Source: Macropodus opercularis
Taxonomy: Eukaryota; Chordata; Actinopteri; Anabantiformes; Osphronemidae
DNA: 64,000 bases
Direction: 5' to 3'
Assembly: GCA_030770545.1 (NCBI GenBank)
Contig: CM061097.1
Coordinates: forward strand, 19,672,501-19,736,500
Position 1 is the first letter of the stretch; each line of letters opens with the position of its first letter. This document shows, in pieces, positions 44,001 through 59,000 of this stretch. The notes under the pieces were generated by a model. The model saw only the letters and a program-made list of their open reading frames with translations, had not been told where the DNA came from and ran no database searches. Made by a program: the position numbers and the translations under genes.

Positions 44001-47000
44001 TCTTGATGGTATTGCGCACAGTAGACACAGGAACATTGAGATCTCTGCAGATTGACTTGTAGCCTTGGGACAGTTGTTGACGGTGTTTTTCACCCCAGAC
44101 AACCCAGACAAATCCCCAGACACCTCTTTACACTTCTTTCTTTTCTCCATGCTCAGTGTGTCACACAACACAAAGGTTGAGTCCTTCAGTTGTCCATTTT
44201 AAATGGCTGTAAGTGTGATTATTACATTGCCCACATCTGTTACTTGCCACAGGTGCCTAAATACAAATTACAGGAGCATGACATGCTTGAAAAGTAATTA
44301 TGTCTGGCAATTTTGAGCGAGAGAAGAAGGAGAGAGAGAGAGAGAGAGCGATAATCTTGAGTTGAACAAGACCCTTACTGGGTGGGTGGGGTTGCATGAA
44401 CAGTAAATTACACAGTAAAACACATTAACCAGAAACCATATGCAGCAGTATAGTTGCTATAGTTTCTTTTCTCTCTAACCTGTAGCATAATGCGTGTGTG
44501 TGAAGTGTAGACATATCAAAAGGCACATACATGGTGCTGGATGTGTTTCTGCCGACCCTGACTGATTGAGGTCTCCAAGCTCCAGCCCCAGATGATCCAA
44601 CTTGATGGCATTAAATGCTGACCTAAAGCCTATGAACAGCATTTGAACATATGTGTTCTTATTGTCCAGATGGGTGAGGGTTGTATGGAGCGCAGTAGAA
44701 ACGGCGTCATCGGTTGATGTGTTGGGCCGATAAGCAAATTGGTACGGTTCCAGAGAGGGGGGAGGAGGGCGTTGATGTGTTCCATGATTAACTGTTCGAA
44801 GCACTTCATGATAACAGGTGTGCCACCGGACAGTACTCGTCGAAGCAGGCTGGGGATGACTTCGTTGGCACAGGAGTAATCCTTGGGGTTTTGAAGCAAG
44901 TGGAGACAATGGTCTGGCTCAGCGAGATGTTGTAAATGTCTGTGAACCCTGTGTGCTGCTTCAAAGTATCTGAAGAAATCATTCAGCTGGTTCAGCAGGG
45001 AGCTGTTACTGTCGCAGGTCTGTGGTGATGGTCTGTATCCCTCGCCACAGGTCCCTGGAGTTTGCTTTTGCTTAAATGTTGAGTGATCCTCTTAAGTCTC
45101 TGCTCAGTATGGCCTCTGTCTTACTATGACATTACCCAACCGGTGTCCTGGCGTGATTCTCCATTTGTTGTTTGACTAAAGCAAAGGTACATGCGGAGAC
45201 TTGATCACAACAGTCATTTTAACTTTTTTCAGATTAAAATTAAGAGCTTCTTGAAAAAAGGCCACTAGTGGGAATCGATTAAGTGGAGTAGTTAAAGTGG
45301 CAAGTTCGGGGGCGAGTTCAGCTTCCTGACAGCCTGATGAATGAAGCTGTCCTTAAGACTTCGCAGTCTCCTCCCGATGGCAGCAGACTGAAGAAGCTGT
45401 GTGATGGGTGAGTGGGATCACCTGCAATGCAGAGAGCTTTGCGGGTTAGATGGGTTTCATGAATGTCCTGGAGGGAGGGGAGAGAGACACCAATGATCTT
45501 CTCAGCTGTTCTATGCGTTGTAGGGTCTTCCGGCAGGAGGGGTTGCAGGCCCCGTACCACACCGTGATGCAGCTTGTCATGATGGTGCCTCTGTAGAATA
45601 TGCACATGATGGGGGGCGGGGCTCTGGCTCTTCTCAGTTTGCGGAGGAAGTAGAGATGCTGCTGTGATTTTTTTTGCCCAGTGCTGCAGAGTTGTTGGTA
45701 CAGGAGAGGTCCTCTGTGACCACCTTCTCCACAGTTGCACCGTTGATGGTTAGAGAAGCCTGCTGAGCGTGTGCTCTCCTGAAGTCAACAACAATCTCCT
45801 TCATCTACTCAACATTCAGAGAGATTGTTGTCCCTGCACCACCCGGCCAAACGGTTCACCTCTCTCCTGTAGTTTATCTCATCTTTGTTGCTAATGACAC
45901 CCACCACAGTCGTGTCATCCGCCAACTTAATAAGGAGGTTGGAGTTGTGTGACGGTGAGCAGTCGTTGGGTCAGTAGAGTGAAGAGAAGGGGTCTCAACA
46001 CACATCCCCAGTGTTCAGTGTAATGGTGCTGGAGGTGTTACTGCCGACCCGTACTGCCTGAGAAAGTCCAACAGGCCCAGTTTGTGAATGAGCTGTTGAG
46101 GGATGATAGCGTTGAATGCAGAACCGAAGTCTATGAACAGCATTCTGACGTAGATGTGTGAGTGCTGAGTGCAGGGCAGTGTGAATGGCATCATCGGCCG
46201 ACCGGTTGAACCGATATGCAAACTGGAACGGGTCCGGGGGGCAGACTTGATGTGGTGCATGCCTAGCCGTTCAAAGCACTTCATGATAATTGGAGTAAGT
46301 GCAACTGGACGGTAGTCATTGAAGCAGGATGGAGACGGGACTGGAATGATGATGGTGGCTTTGAGGCATGTGGGGACAACAGCCTGACTTAGTGAGATGT
46401 TGAAGTCTGTGAAGACATTGGTGATTCTGCGAGTGAAGAAGGCGTTCACTTCGTTCAGCAGAGAGATGTTCCGGTCACAGGTCCACGTGGGGGCCTGTAG
46501 TCCGTAATGGTCTGTATCCCCTGCCACAAGCGCAAGTGTCTCTGCTGTCGCAGAATTTGAGGGCTATCCTCCTGGAGTACTGTCTCTTAGCCTCTCTGAT
46601 GCCGCGGGACAGGTTGGCCCTGGCTGTTCTCAGGCCACCCTCATCTCCAGCTCTGATGCCTACGCTGATATGATAAATTTGCATTTATAGAGTGGTATCC
46701 ATATCCTTACATGTATACAATATGCGTTGATACATCAATACTGACTTCTTATTTAGGTTTTATATACCTTTCCTCAACTATTTCTTCCTTCATTACAGAA
46801 ATTATGAACAATGTCATCAAGAAAGCAAGAGAAAAGGGAACATGGAAGGTAATGATCCTGTTATCCTGGCCACGTTTGCAATGTTGACCCTCGTATAAAT
46901 TAAATGAATAAAAAATCTTTAACATACTGATTGAATTTCAGGTGTTGGTGGTGGACAAACTCAGTATGAGAATGATTTCATCCTGTTGTAAAATGACAGA

Positions 47001-50000
47001 CATCATGTCAGAGGGAATTACCAGTAAGTATTTAAGTAGTACTATTTTTCCCAAATATATAACATTAGTGTATATTAATGTTATGTATATACATATATGG
47101 CAAATTCTGACTTAACGATGGTATGGGAATGAAGCAAGGACAACCATTGTCTTGCCATCAGGAATAGATTGATTAATTTCTCGAGTCCAAGCTCTGTGTA
47201 AAAATGCAATAAAAACCAAGTGCAGCCACTTCCTCATACCAGTCTTCCACATGTACACAGTCAAAGAAACAGAAAAGCAACAGCAGGCTACACGAGACAG
47301 CCTAGCCTTCAAACAAGCCTTGTGTTCTCTTTCGTCCAGCAATGTCAACAAAGTAATGGAATCATTATGGAATGTGTCCAACTCAGGTGCACGGAGGATT
47401 ATATCATCAACAAACTGGAGGACAGTACTTGTGATCTTACCTGGAATACAAGTGCACGTACAAGACTGTCCCCTATACTGTACATGAACAGACGTGAACA
47501 CTATTCACGCAATGGCAAACTAAACTACTTAGCATCAGTGGGGAACATTCAACAGCAAAGTGCGCTGATTTGGAACTTCAGCTTGAAGATCCCCTACAAC
47601 CTCATTTAGAGCTCTACGATTATGCACCATTCTACAGTCGTGAAAAAGTTAAAGAAAAGTGAAAAAGGACACCCTATAAAAACCTGGGTATTTTGTAACT
47701 TTTTTTAATACATTGATATTTGATATCTCAATGTTAACAATACTGAGAGATTAAAGTAATATAACTAAACAATTAAAAATGAAGAAAAGACCTTTTAAGA
47801 TCTCCTGTAAATGTAAGTTACAAAATCGAGGACTTTTCTTTTTAAATATTTATCCATCTATTACCTGCCCTGTCTCACTAGAAGCATGTCCTATGAACTG
47901 TATTTAGCGCCATACGTCCATCTGATGGCAGTAGAACGTTGTTACGCCCCAAGTTCAAGAGTGTCAGGACATAATGCGCTCCACCACTCTGTCAACCCCA
48001 AGCAAATACCAAAAGAGCTATGGTTTAATGGCACAGATAGATCAATGGTCAGATCGTTAAGGCCACCTAAACTCGAAAGTCTTGAATAGGTTGCTTAAGT
48101 TGCAATGGGGTCTCAAAAACGCAACTGCCCAATGGTAGCAAAATGCTGTGGTCGCAAGTTTATCTTTAATGGATGTAATGACGCATGTAGGATTGTAAAC
48201 TGTATGTGACTCCATTGAGACCAGCAAGATCGCTTAATGGTTACCACTGTATGTGTATTATAAAATCTTGACCTTGTTTGCAGATAATGTTATGCTTTGC
48301 TGTTACTGCAAGTGTTAGCTCTTGTGTTAAAACCCAACACCATTATTATTTAACTTAAACTATAATAATAATAATATAATAATATTATAATGAGTATATA
48401 ATCTTTTATCATAGCAATTTGAAGCATTACTGACTTAATTTTCTGTAAGAAAATGTTTAACTGGGCAAGTAAATTAAGGAACAGTTTAACTTAAATGTAA
48501 ATGGGTGTCATATGTCATGATGCCAGAAACAATAATAAAACAGACTTTTTATACAAGGCAATATAACTAATGTTTTGATGAGAGTATTCTTTTATTTGCA
48601 GTTTTGACAAAAAGGTTTCTCAATTCATTGTGTTGTTGTGCTTTCCAGTTGTAGAAGACATAAATAAACGTCGTGAGCCTCTGCCCAGCATGGAAGCCAT
48701 CTACCTGATTACACCCTCAGATGAGGTAAATGGTACAGCTGCCCTATAGGCTGTTTTAGTATCCATAATGTATAACTGATATTTAACTTCCTATATGCTG
48801 GAAGAGCTGATTGAATGGTATTTGGTAGAAAACATAATTTATAAACAGATCAAACAATCTTGTTTCTGTATACCTAACTGAGATGATTGTGACTACATTG
48901 TAGTTTGTATAACATATATAGCTGTAGTGTTTTAGACTAGCGTTTTTCTCGTCTTAAAACCAGAACAAAACAAAGAACAACCAAAACAAGATAAACAGAA
49001 AAAAATATGTAAACACAAACAAAATATTAGCAAAATGAAAACCCCCCCATTCACCTCTACAGCAATAAACATTTAAAATCAAATCTAAAAATCACATTTT
49101 GAATGAAATTTATGAAGTTAAAATAGAGCAGACAAAGTAAAGTTGCAACAAACACAATGCTCATTAAAATGTTGTTATTTCACTGTAAAACAACCAGATT
49201 ACAAGTATCCCTAGTAAAAAACAAATTGTAGCATGATGAACCATTTGCATTTTGAGCAGTATTGCTCAATGGGGAAAGTAGCTACTAGCTTTCCTAGAAG
49301 TCACTAAATGACATGTTTATGAGTAAGAGACAGAGATATCTTTACAACTACAAATGAGGTTTATAGTTAATTCTTTGTAGTTTTAATCTTGCCATTGAAA
49401 TAGACCATCTCTTAAGGGCCAGTGGTTTTCTAAAGATAAACCAATTGTTGTCCTGTAGCTCTCTTGCCCCAGGGAGAACATTCCTATGGGCCATAAAACA
49501 CGAGGTGGTACCCAGTGTGTAGCAGATAGTAACTTATTTCTAGGGACATCAGATTCTCAACACATAGGGAGGATTTAACTTAATGCAATAGTCAGAAAAA
49601 ACCAACAGAAACAAATTAAAATGATTAAAATCTGAGCGCTGTTCAAGGCACGTAAACGTTTAAACAAGTCAAAACAGTCTTTACCATGCCCTGGCTCCTT
49701 ACCCCTTCTATCTGACGGGTAATAGAGTGAGGCTAATGAGAGACTTTCTATCCTCTGAATATGAATACTATGAAAGAAATACAGACAGTTTAATCGGACA
49801 GAGGAGTCTTAGATGTGTTATCAACATAGGCAGAGAGTCTAGAACAAAGAAGACAGGAGATACAGGTCTCAATTAGTTTTAGAACATCAGATGTTAGCGA
49901 GTAAGGCTTAGATTAGCTGCAAAGGACAAACACTGGACAAAGCATCAATTCCACAACTGAAACAACTGTACATTCATAGACCTACACACTGGGTCAACAC

Positions 50001-53000
50001 TTCGATTGATCACATACTCATCAGTGCAGCTGTTTCCCTTCAAGCTGTGCAAATGACAATATGTAGCACAATTACAAATCTGTATCTATGTGTTCCAAAA
50101 ACATAAAACATTTCTTCTTGGCTGGGCATGGTAAGTATTCTTAGTCTCAACATATCTAACATAAATAAAGTTTAGTTTTCTTGAAAGGTTTCGTGGGCTG
50201 ATATGTAACAGTCTTTAATTGTGTAATACATATATGACAAAATCTAGCCAAAACATGGGCAAAACATTCACTTAACAGCTTAATTAAGTCACAAGATGAA
50301 TGACGTAACACACTCGACTTAAAGATGACGTAATTCAGAAATTGGAGTGGAGTTTAGTACCACACTACTAAAGTGTTTGTGTGTGTGTGCGTGCGCATGC
50401 ATGTGCACAAAAATACACGGAGGATAGTGTTTGTGTTGTGCCTAATGGTCACACACTCATTCACTGGGGTTTCGGGCAGGTGTGAATTGAACCACTGATG
50501 CACTGGTTGATGGGCAACGGTTCTACCTACCCTTTTTCTCAGGTGTTGCAGTTTTCATGCAAAGAGTCTATTTTTTAATGATTCAGCTCAGAGTACAAAA
50601 TAACCTGCTCACATTGCACAAGTCTCCACATTTCCTAGAATAAAGGCTGCTTTTGCAAAAACCCTGAAACTAACACAAAAAAACGAAAATTACATAAAAT
50701 TACAATCTCAAAATTACATTCTGAAAAGCTACATACAAAAAACAATATTATATATTAACTACAACATTTACTTTACTAAATACTGAACCGTAAAACTAAA
50801 ATAAATGCTGCTACAGGACAAAACCTATAAGACATGCCATTAATTGTTCATGCCAATAAACAGACATTCTACAGTCTGGTCTAGTACACAGCAGAAATGT
50901 TTTAGGTACTGTAGTTGTGAGCTAACGTGTTAAAGAACAACACTGACACTGTCACTGTCACAATAAAGATGACCTTAATAATGTTTTTAGTGTCAAGGCC
51001 AGAGGTTGTGTCATAAAGATGCTTTAGAATGTCTGCAAAACAAATCTTCTCTCAGACAATATTGTTATGAATTTGCCAAACTTTGTAAAACATTGTTCTC
51101 TGTTATCCAAGTCTGTTGAGGGCCTGATTGATGACTTCAGAGACCCGCAGTCTCCAAGGTACCGAGCAGCGCATGTCTTCTTCACTGACAGTGAGTAAAC
51201 CAAAGATGTAATAATAGCATTCGCTGTTGTATTGCTGTTTGTATTTCTTTTATTTATTTAAAAAATGTTATTTTCCAGCATTTTATGCTATTACATTTGT
51301 CCAGGTTTCATTCAGACCTAAAGTTGTCTTCCAATTTCACACAAAATTAACATTTCAAATCAACAGACTTTTCTATAGTGAACAACAGTTTTAAGGGTTG
51401 AGGTGTCACAAACTGCCACCAAGATGGCGTGTCTGGTTCAAGGAGCACGAGGGTGGACTCCAAAGAAAGCAAATTAGAGTGCAGTTTAAAAAAAAATAAT
51501 AATAATATAAAAAAAAATATATATATATATAATTCAACAAGCTTTGGTCATCAAAAACAAAAGCCTGAACTAAACAGGTGCCCAAGCACCAACTGAAATC
51601 CCCAAATTCTCCTACAAAGACCGCAACTACATTTCATAGTTGGAGACTTGGAATATGACAAAAGTCGCTTAGCAAGGGTTCAGTTCACAGCCTGAATGGT
51701 CATATTTTATGGCTTGACAAATTCCCTGCAGAATGGACCATATCTTTGGAGATACTACTCCCACAAACAGGAGAGGGTTAATTCTGCGTCACCATGCGGA
51801 GCACACACGGCGATCCAAGTGTGAGTTCACAGTCACTCCAGAAACCAGGTTTCCTCAAGTTTTGAGGCAAGAGTCTTAACATGGGCTGAGATAATTTCCT
51901 AACTAAGAACCATGTTGCAAGAATTATGAAATAAAATGGCCTACATAACATGACTTAGTAAACTCCAGGTAAACTATGGCATTGCAAGGCAGAATACTTA
52001 GTAAACCAACACACGGCATGGCAGATAACATGGTCAACTATGGCACGGCAGAAAACACGGAGGAGGACTATGAACGAAGCTACGAAAACTATGAAATAAC
52101 TTGCCTTACATAAGATGACTTAGAAAGCTCGTAGCAAGGTACAATGACATGGCAGTGGACTATAGCATGACGTGACGAGAAAGTCCAATTCACAACATCA
52201 GTTAATTCAAGGCACCTTACAAGTAAGGTTATAGCTTACACAACTAAACCCAACAAATCCCACAGCTTTTAATTGTAGCCAACCAATAAATTGTAAATTT
52301 TTTTAGCAACAGTGGAGAAAAAACTCCCTCTATAGAGGAAGAAACCTCCAGCAGACCCAGGCTCAATGTGGGCGGCCATCTGCCTTGACCAGTTGAGGTG
52401 TATGGATAGAGAAGAGAGAAAAGAACACAACAACAACAACAACAAGCAGCAACAGACACAGGCAGGATGGTTGGACCAGCAGCTGAACACTGGAGACACA
52501 CGGCTCTGAGTCTGACGATACCTGTAGATGAGAATAGAGAGAGACAGAAAGAGAGAAGCACAACTAGGAGAGAAAAGGGACAAAGTTAGTCACGTGTGGA
52601 CATGGAGGCATGTTAGTGGATAAAATAAATAGATAGAAGAACAGAGGAGCTCAGCCTGATGATGGTGCCCAGGCAGCGGCTCTGTCCCAACTTCTGAATA
52701 CAACCTCTTTCTCTGAGTTTAGCTGTGAACCAGGGTTTGTCATTGTCTGAAAGTTGAGTAATGGCAACTGGACTGCTTCTTTTCCGTAGAAACGTTTCAC
52801 CACCTATCCAGCTTCTTCAGTCTGAGCAAAGTTGTTTATCTTAACTTCAACTGGATGACTGAGAATCTCCACAGACAGGGTTTGTCGTGATGGGATGACG
52901 CTGTCCTTACAGAAGTTAACGTAGGATGTCACAGTAATGGCAGACCTAAAAACGTCCTAGCTCGTAGAATCTAGGTCTACTTCTTAAATGTCCTCACAGC

Positions 53001-56000
53001 AGGTTTGCAGAGTTTTAATTTCTCCATGTATGCTGTGCACCATGATGTGATCGGACTGGCCCAGTGCAGCACATGGAACAGCATTCTGGTGGTGGTGTAG
53101 TACAATCCCCTCTCTGCTCAGAAACTTTTAAACTGTTGGTTTTTGGAAAGTTTGTGGCATTCTCTATGACAATAATCAAGGCGTCCACACTCAGAATGTA
53201 TTCGTCCAAAGCACGCTGCACCTCAAGCATGTTACCTTGTGACAGAATGACCAGAATGAATAAGGATCTGAGGAACACTGCTGAGTCAGTGTTGCGCAAG
53301 TGTCGTCCACGGTGCCATCTTGAAAACTACCATTCGAGACTGACATACAGTAACATGCCTATGTGTTAATAATAATTAACCATGGTCTTGTGTAACTCTT
53401 GTGTAATTCTCTGCAGCAATCCCAGACTCTTTGTTTGGACTGTTGACCAAATCCCGCGCCTCTAAAGCCATGAAGGCCTTGACTGAAATCCACATTGCAT
53501 TTCTTCCATATGAATCTCAGGTAAACCACGGATTTAACCATGTTTATACCACAGCAGGTTCTAAACCCCGAGTTTCCATCTTGCTGTTTCTAGTCATAGT
53601 AAAAGACAGACAGTAGGTCTTCTTACTGACACCCGACTCTGTGCAATAATTACTGGTGAAGATGCGTTTACTATATCAACCTGTCTCTGTCAACAGCCAA
53701 CATCCCAACAACCAGCCACCATGTAAATATGGGGGCAAGTGTAAAAAGAAAAGACGAATCTGGATCAGGGCAGCATTGCAAAAGCTGTGCCAGTGGTAGT
53801 AACTGTGCATTCATATTATTATTTGGAGAGGGTATTCAAATACAGTTTCACTTGAATTCAACTGATATTAAATTTAGAATAAGAAATAGCCTTTGCTTCA
53901 GATGGAAGCTAAAAAGAAAAGATGTCTCTTGTTCCTAAATACACACATTTACTGGCATTTATTCATGTGTCTTTAGTGGGTGATTCATAAAAATAAAGTG
54001 AGGGAATCTTATGGGTTCATTAAAATTTAGGGACAAAGCTAAAGTTTAAAATGAAATTGAAATTAATATAATAAATTGAAGTTGTCTGACTCTGTGCCTA
54101 GGTCTTTTCCCTGGGTAAAGTGGATGCCTTTCAAGACTTCTACAGTCCTTTCAAGAGTGACGTGAAGAATAACATGTTAGAACGTTGTGCTGAACAACTT
54201 GCCACCCTCTGTTGCACACTAAAAGAGTATCCTGGAATCAGATATAGAGGGTAAGATGAACAAAGAAAATCTTATTAGCACAGTAGCTTGACGTCTGTCT
54301 GAGAATCATTTCCAACCACATTTGCTGTGTTGCTCATTTATAACATATAACATTCTCAACTATCTGTCAGTCATGGGTATTCTCATACATGACACATTAT
54401 GTAATTTATGAAGTATACACAGACTGTAAGACACATTATACCACTGTACATTTCCATTATTTTAATAATATGTTAAAAAGCTCTTTTGGGGTATTCTGTG
54501 TGTGTTGGTTTAGGGAGTACAAAGACTGTGAAGTCCTGGCTCAGATGCTACAAGACAAACTGGATGGTTACAAGGCTGACGACCCCACCATGGGAGAGGT
54601 ATTGGGTTACATGAAGTACTATTGAGGAGAACCATATAGATAATTGATTCAATTTAATTTATGTATCGCCATTTCACAAAAACTATTATCTCTATTATCC
54701 CTGACACAACTAGACCCAACAAATCCCACTTACAGCAGCTTTTAATTGTAGCCAATCAATAAATCGTACATTTTAATAGCAACAGTGGAGGAAAGAAACC
54801 TCCAGCAGACCCAGGCTCAGTGTGGGAGAACATCTGCCTTGAACGGTTGGGATGAGGGGATAGAGAAGAGAGAAAAGAACAACAACCACAACAAAACAAG
54901 CAGCAACAGAACACAGGCAGGATGGTTGGACCAGCAACTGAACACTGGAGACACACGGATCTGAGTCTGACGATACCTGGAGATGAGAATAGGGAGAGAC
55001 AGAAAGAGAGAAACACAACTAGAGAGAACAGAGACAAAGTTAGTCACAGTAGGCAGTTCTAGAGATTTCTTTAATGTATGATGTAAAGGAGAGATCTTGG
55101 TCAAAAATGACACCAAGGTTCCTACAGTAGAATCGGAAGCTAATGTTATGTCATCCAGAGTAACAATCTGATTTAATAATGAGTCTCTGTGGTTTTTAGC
55201 ACCAATTATAATAACCTCAGTTTGATCTGAATTTAGTTATGGGACATCCAGGATTTGATATCATTTAAACAAGTTTGAAGTTTTTACTAATTTCCTCAGC
55301 TTTCATGGACAAATATAACGACATGTAAAGAGTGAAAAGTATTGGACCAAGCACAGAACCCTGTGGAACAACAAAGCAAATTTTTGTGTGGATGGAAGAT
55401 TGATCATGAACATGAACAAATTGGAATCTGTTCAGCAGATAAGACTTAAATCATCCCAGTGCTTTGCCTTTAATCCCAATGCTATGTTCCAGTCTCTGTA
55501 ATAAAATCTTGTGATCTATGGTGTTGAATGCTGTTTCTAGTTTCTAGTTAGTTTCTATTTCTCTAGGGTCAAGAGTAGGTTTTTTCAATAAAGGTTTGAC
55601 TACAGCAACCTTAAAAGCCTGTGGTATGTAGCCTGTTAGCAGAGACTGGTTGATGTAATTTAATATTGACGTGCAGATTAATGGAAGAATTTCTTTGAGT
55701 AATCTAGTTGGGATTGGGTCTAAGAGACAAGTAGCTGATTTAGCAGAGTTAATTATTGAAGTTAACTCAGTGTGATCTATGGGGGGAAAGCTGTTTAAGT
55801 AAGACATAGGTCTAACCAGCAGATCTAAGGCTGTTGGATCTGCAGATTGATGTATTACATTTGTTAAAAGGCTCTGATAATCTTCTCCCCAAAGGGTATG
55901 ATTTTATTAGTAAAGAAATTCATAATGTCATTGCTGCTGAGATTTAAAGGGACACTAGGCTCAACACAGCTATGACTCTTAGTCAGCCTGGCTACAGAGC

Positions 56001-59000
56001 TGAAAAGAAACCTGGGGTTATTTTTATTTTCCTCAAGATAAACAGATAAACATCTGCTGTAGTAGAATGTCTTCCCAACTGTTGTAAGGTCTGTTATGGT
56101 CAATTCAAATATTAGTAAGTCCAGTAGTGAGTTAAATGCAATGTTGAGAAAGTTACTGTCAACATCTACATGAATGTTAAAGTCACCCACTACAATCACT
56201 TTATCTGTGCTGAGAACTAAGTCAGATAAAAACTCTGAAAATTCAGTTAAGAACTCTGAATATGGACCAGGAGGACAGTAGACGACACAGAACACAACTG
56301 GTTTCTGGGTTTTACAGTTTAAGTGAGAAAGGCTAAGAGTGAGGCTCTCAAAGGAATTATAGTTATGTTTAGGCCTAGGAATAATTAATAAATCTGAGTT
56401 ATGTATTGCTGCTACTCCTCCACCTCTACCTGAGCTTCTAGGAATATGATGGTTGATGTGACTTGTTGGAGTCAACACATTCAGACGAATGTGTTCATCC
56501 TGCTGCAGCCAGGTTTCAGTGAGACTAAATAAATCTATGTGATGGTCACTTTTCAAGTAATTTATTTCTGACTATGGATCATTAATAAAAGATGAGATTA
56601 TGGCACTATAGTACTATCTATCTAGTATATTATATGCATTATTATAATATTATAAATAAATTCATTTATTGAATTAATGTAGTCTTTGAGAAAAAGAACC
56701 AGTGTTAGAAATTTACCCCTGGTAACTCTCAGGCTGCATATTGTAGAGGCCCTCAAGTCTCTTTAATTCACTTCATTTTATTTACATAATGTCAATTTGC
56801 AGCAAAAGGCAACTTAACTTAATGCCACTTAACAATGTACTATACCCAACTCTCTGCTCCAACATTAGCAAGACACACTGAGCAGCAGTGCTGACCATGA
56901 CTGCGTTGGTTTTCTGTGGGTACTTTGGTTTCCTCACACAGTCCAAATTCGTGCAGGATTGGAGTTTCAAACCTGCCCATAGGTATGTGTGGGAGAGTGA
57001 ATGGTTTGTCTCGGTTTATATGTGGCCCTGTTATAAACTGCCCACCTCTCCAGGGTGTACCCAGCTCTTGCCTGATTGACAGCTGGGATAGGCTCCAGCA
57101 TGCCCACAGCCCTTATGAGGACTAAGTGGTAGAAAGTGAGTGAGTGAATGTTCAGCAGAAAGTATATAGAGCAAAAAATGTCAGTCAGTTCTTCACAGCA
57201 CTTAACCGTTTTTGGTTTTTGTTCTGATGCCTACAGGGTCCGGATAAATCGCGTACACAGCTGCTTATTCTGGATCGTGGTGTTGATCCTGTGTCCCCTC
57301 TCTTACACGAACTCACACTACAGGCTATGGCTTATGACCTTCTGGGTATTGAGAATGATGTGTACAGGTAAAAACACTACTGAAGACTAAAATAATATTC
57401 CCTCTGATTCTGCTTTAACCAACTATCGACTCACATTTTACGTCAGGTTCGAAACCAGTGGGATGGGAGAGACAAGAATGAAGGAGGTGTTGCTAGATGA
57501 GGATGATGACCTTTGGCTGACTCTGAGACACAAACACATTGCTGAGGTGTCAACGTAAGTTGTGGCGCCATAAAGAATACTGTGTCTTGCCACGAGTGGC
57601 CTCTGAATATGAGTGGGATCTAAATATGTATAGTTAAAATAAAAATATAAGGGTATATTTTGCATAAGAACCTTTATGTTCTGTCCCTATTTTCTCTGAA
57701 ACCTAACTTTTTGCCTTTGATACTAAATCATACTGCCAGGTTCTGACATGTTTGCTCTAGAAGAAGGATATAACAATAAGATGAGGAATTGATGTATGCT
57801 GATCAAATCAACATACTATGGATTTGGGAACGTAAATACATTAACCTCTAAAACTACATTAGAGAAGATTAACTGATTAAGATTGACTTAAAATTAACTG
57901 AACAAAAAATAATTTGGTGAATAACCTTTTAATTTAGTCAGTAGCACATATATTGCCAATAATAATCGAAAACATTTAATGCAACCACAGGGGTTACTTA
58001 CAATCCAGTGTCATCTTGTGCCAGTTCTAAGTCTGGATAAATGCAGAGGGTTGTGTCAGGAAGGACATCCGACGTACACCACTGGCCAAACCAAACATCC
58101 GAATCATCAGTACGACTTCCATACCAGATCAGTTGTGAGTTAACAACGACTGCCACCAGTGCTGTTGAGGTACAGGGTGGAAACTGGGCTACTGTTGGTT
58201 GAAGAAGAAGAGGAGGAAGGCGTGTCTGTAGGCAGAGAGAGCAGAGGAAAGGCAAGAGTATAGGTCTGATTATAGAGACTTTCAGAAAATGGGAACTATG
58301 ACAGGGAAGGGTAGAGAGTTGGCTGACATGATGCAGAGCAAGAAGGAAGGTGGACATACTGTTTGTCCAGGAGATCAGGTTGAAAGGTAGCAAGGCTAGA
58401 AGCTTATGATCAGGGTTTAAGTTGTTTTACCATGGTGTGGATGGGAAGAGAAACGTGGTAGGAGTGATTCTGAAAGAGGACGTAATCAGGAATGTTCTTG
58501 GAGGTGAGAAGAGGGTCAGACAGGGTGATGACTCTGAAGATGGAAATTGAAGGTGTGATGTTTAATGTTGTCAGTGGTTACGCCCCACAGGTAGAAGAAG
58601 AAGAAATTCTGGAATGAGTTAGATAATGTGATGCAGAGCATCCCCGGAGGTGGGAGAGTGGAGACTGGTGCAGATTTCAGTGGACATGTTGGTGAAGGGA
58701 ACAGAGGTGATGAGACTGTGATGGGCAGGTGTGTTCTTTAGGACAGTAACGCAGAAGGACAGATGGTAGTAGACTTTGCAAAAAGTATGGAAATGGCCAT
58801 AGTAAATACTTTCTTCCAGAAAAGGCAGGAACACAGGGTGACATATAAGAGCGGAGGTAGAAGAGGTAGAAGCACTCGGGTGGACTTCATCTTGTGCAGA
58901 CGTTGTAATCTGAAAAAGATCAGTGACTGCAAAGTTACGGTAGGGGAGAGTGTAGCCAGACAACACAGGATGGTGGTGAGGAAGACAAAGAGGCCTGAGG

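Larger units (their letters stand above)
41087..46798 (+). other. stxbp1 intron 1 (about 5.7 kb)
   Basis: Contains a hAT end (43050-43256), a Tc1-like remnant (43745-44297), a GA microsatellite (44328-44349) and two antisense L2-type LINE copies (44475-46690). 41200-43040 is AT-rich with nothing recognised. Confidence 0.8.

Noticed and set aside
44475..46684. Open frames of 140-170 codons in stxbp1 intron 1 as independent genes
   Set aside because: Reverse-transcriptase motifs show they are broken LINE pieces.
47112..47609. Overlapping 129-codon open frames on both strands in intron 3
   Set aside because: No domain, no splice support, and opposite-strand coincidence; likely chance.
52244..52583. 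Ser/Leu-rich minus-strand frames around 52.3-52.6 kb and 54.8-55.1 kb
   Set aside because: Both are the same repeated LINE 3' untranslated region; the similarity between them is repeat identity, not a gene family.
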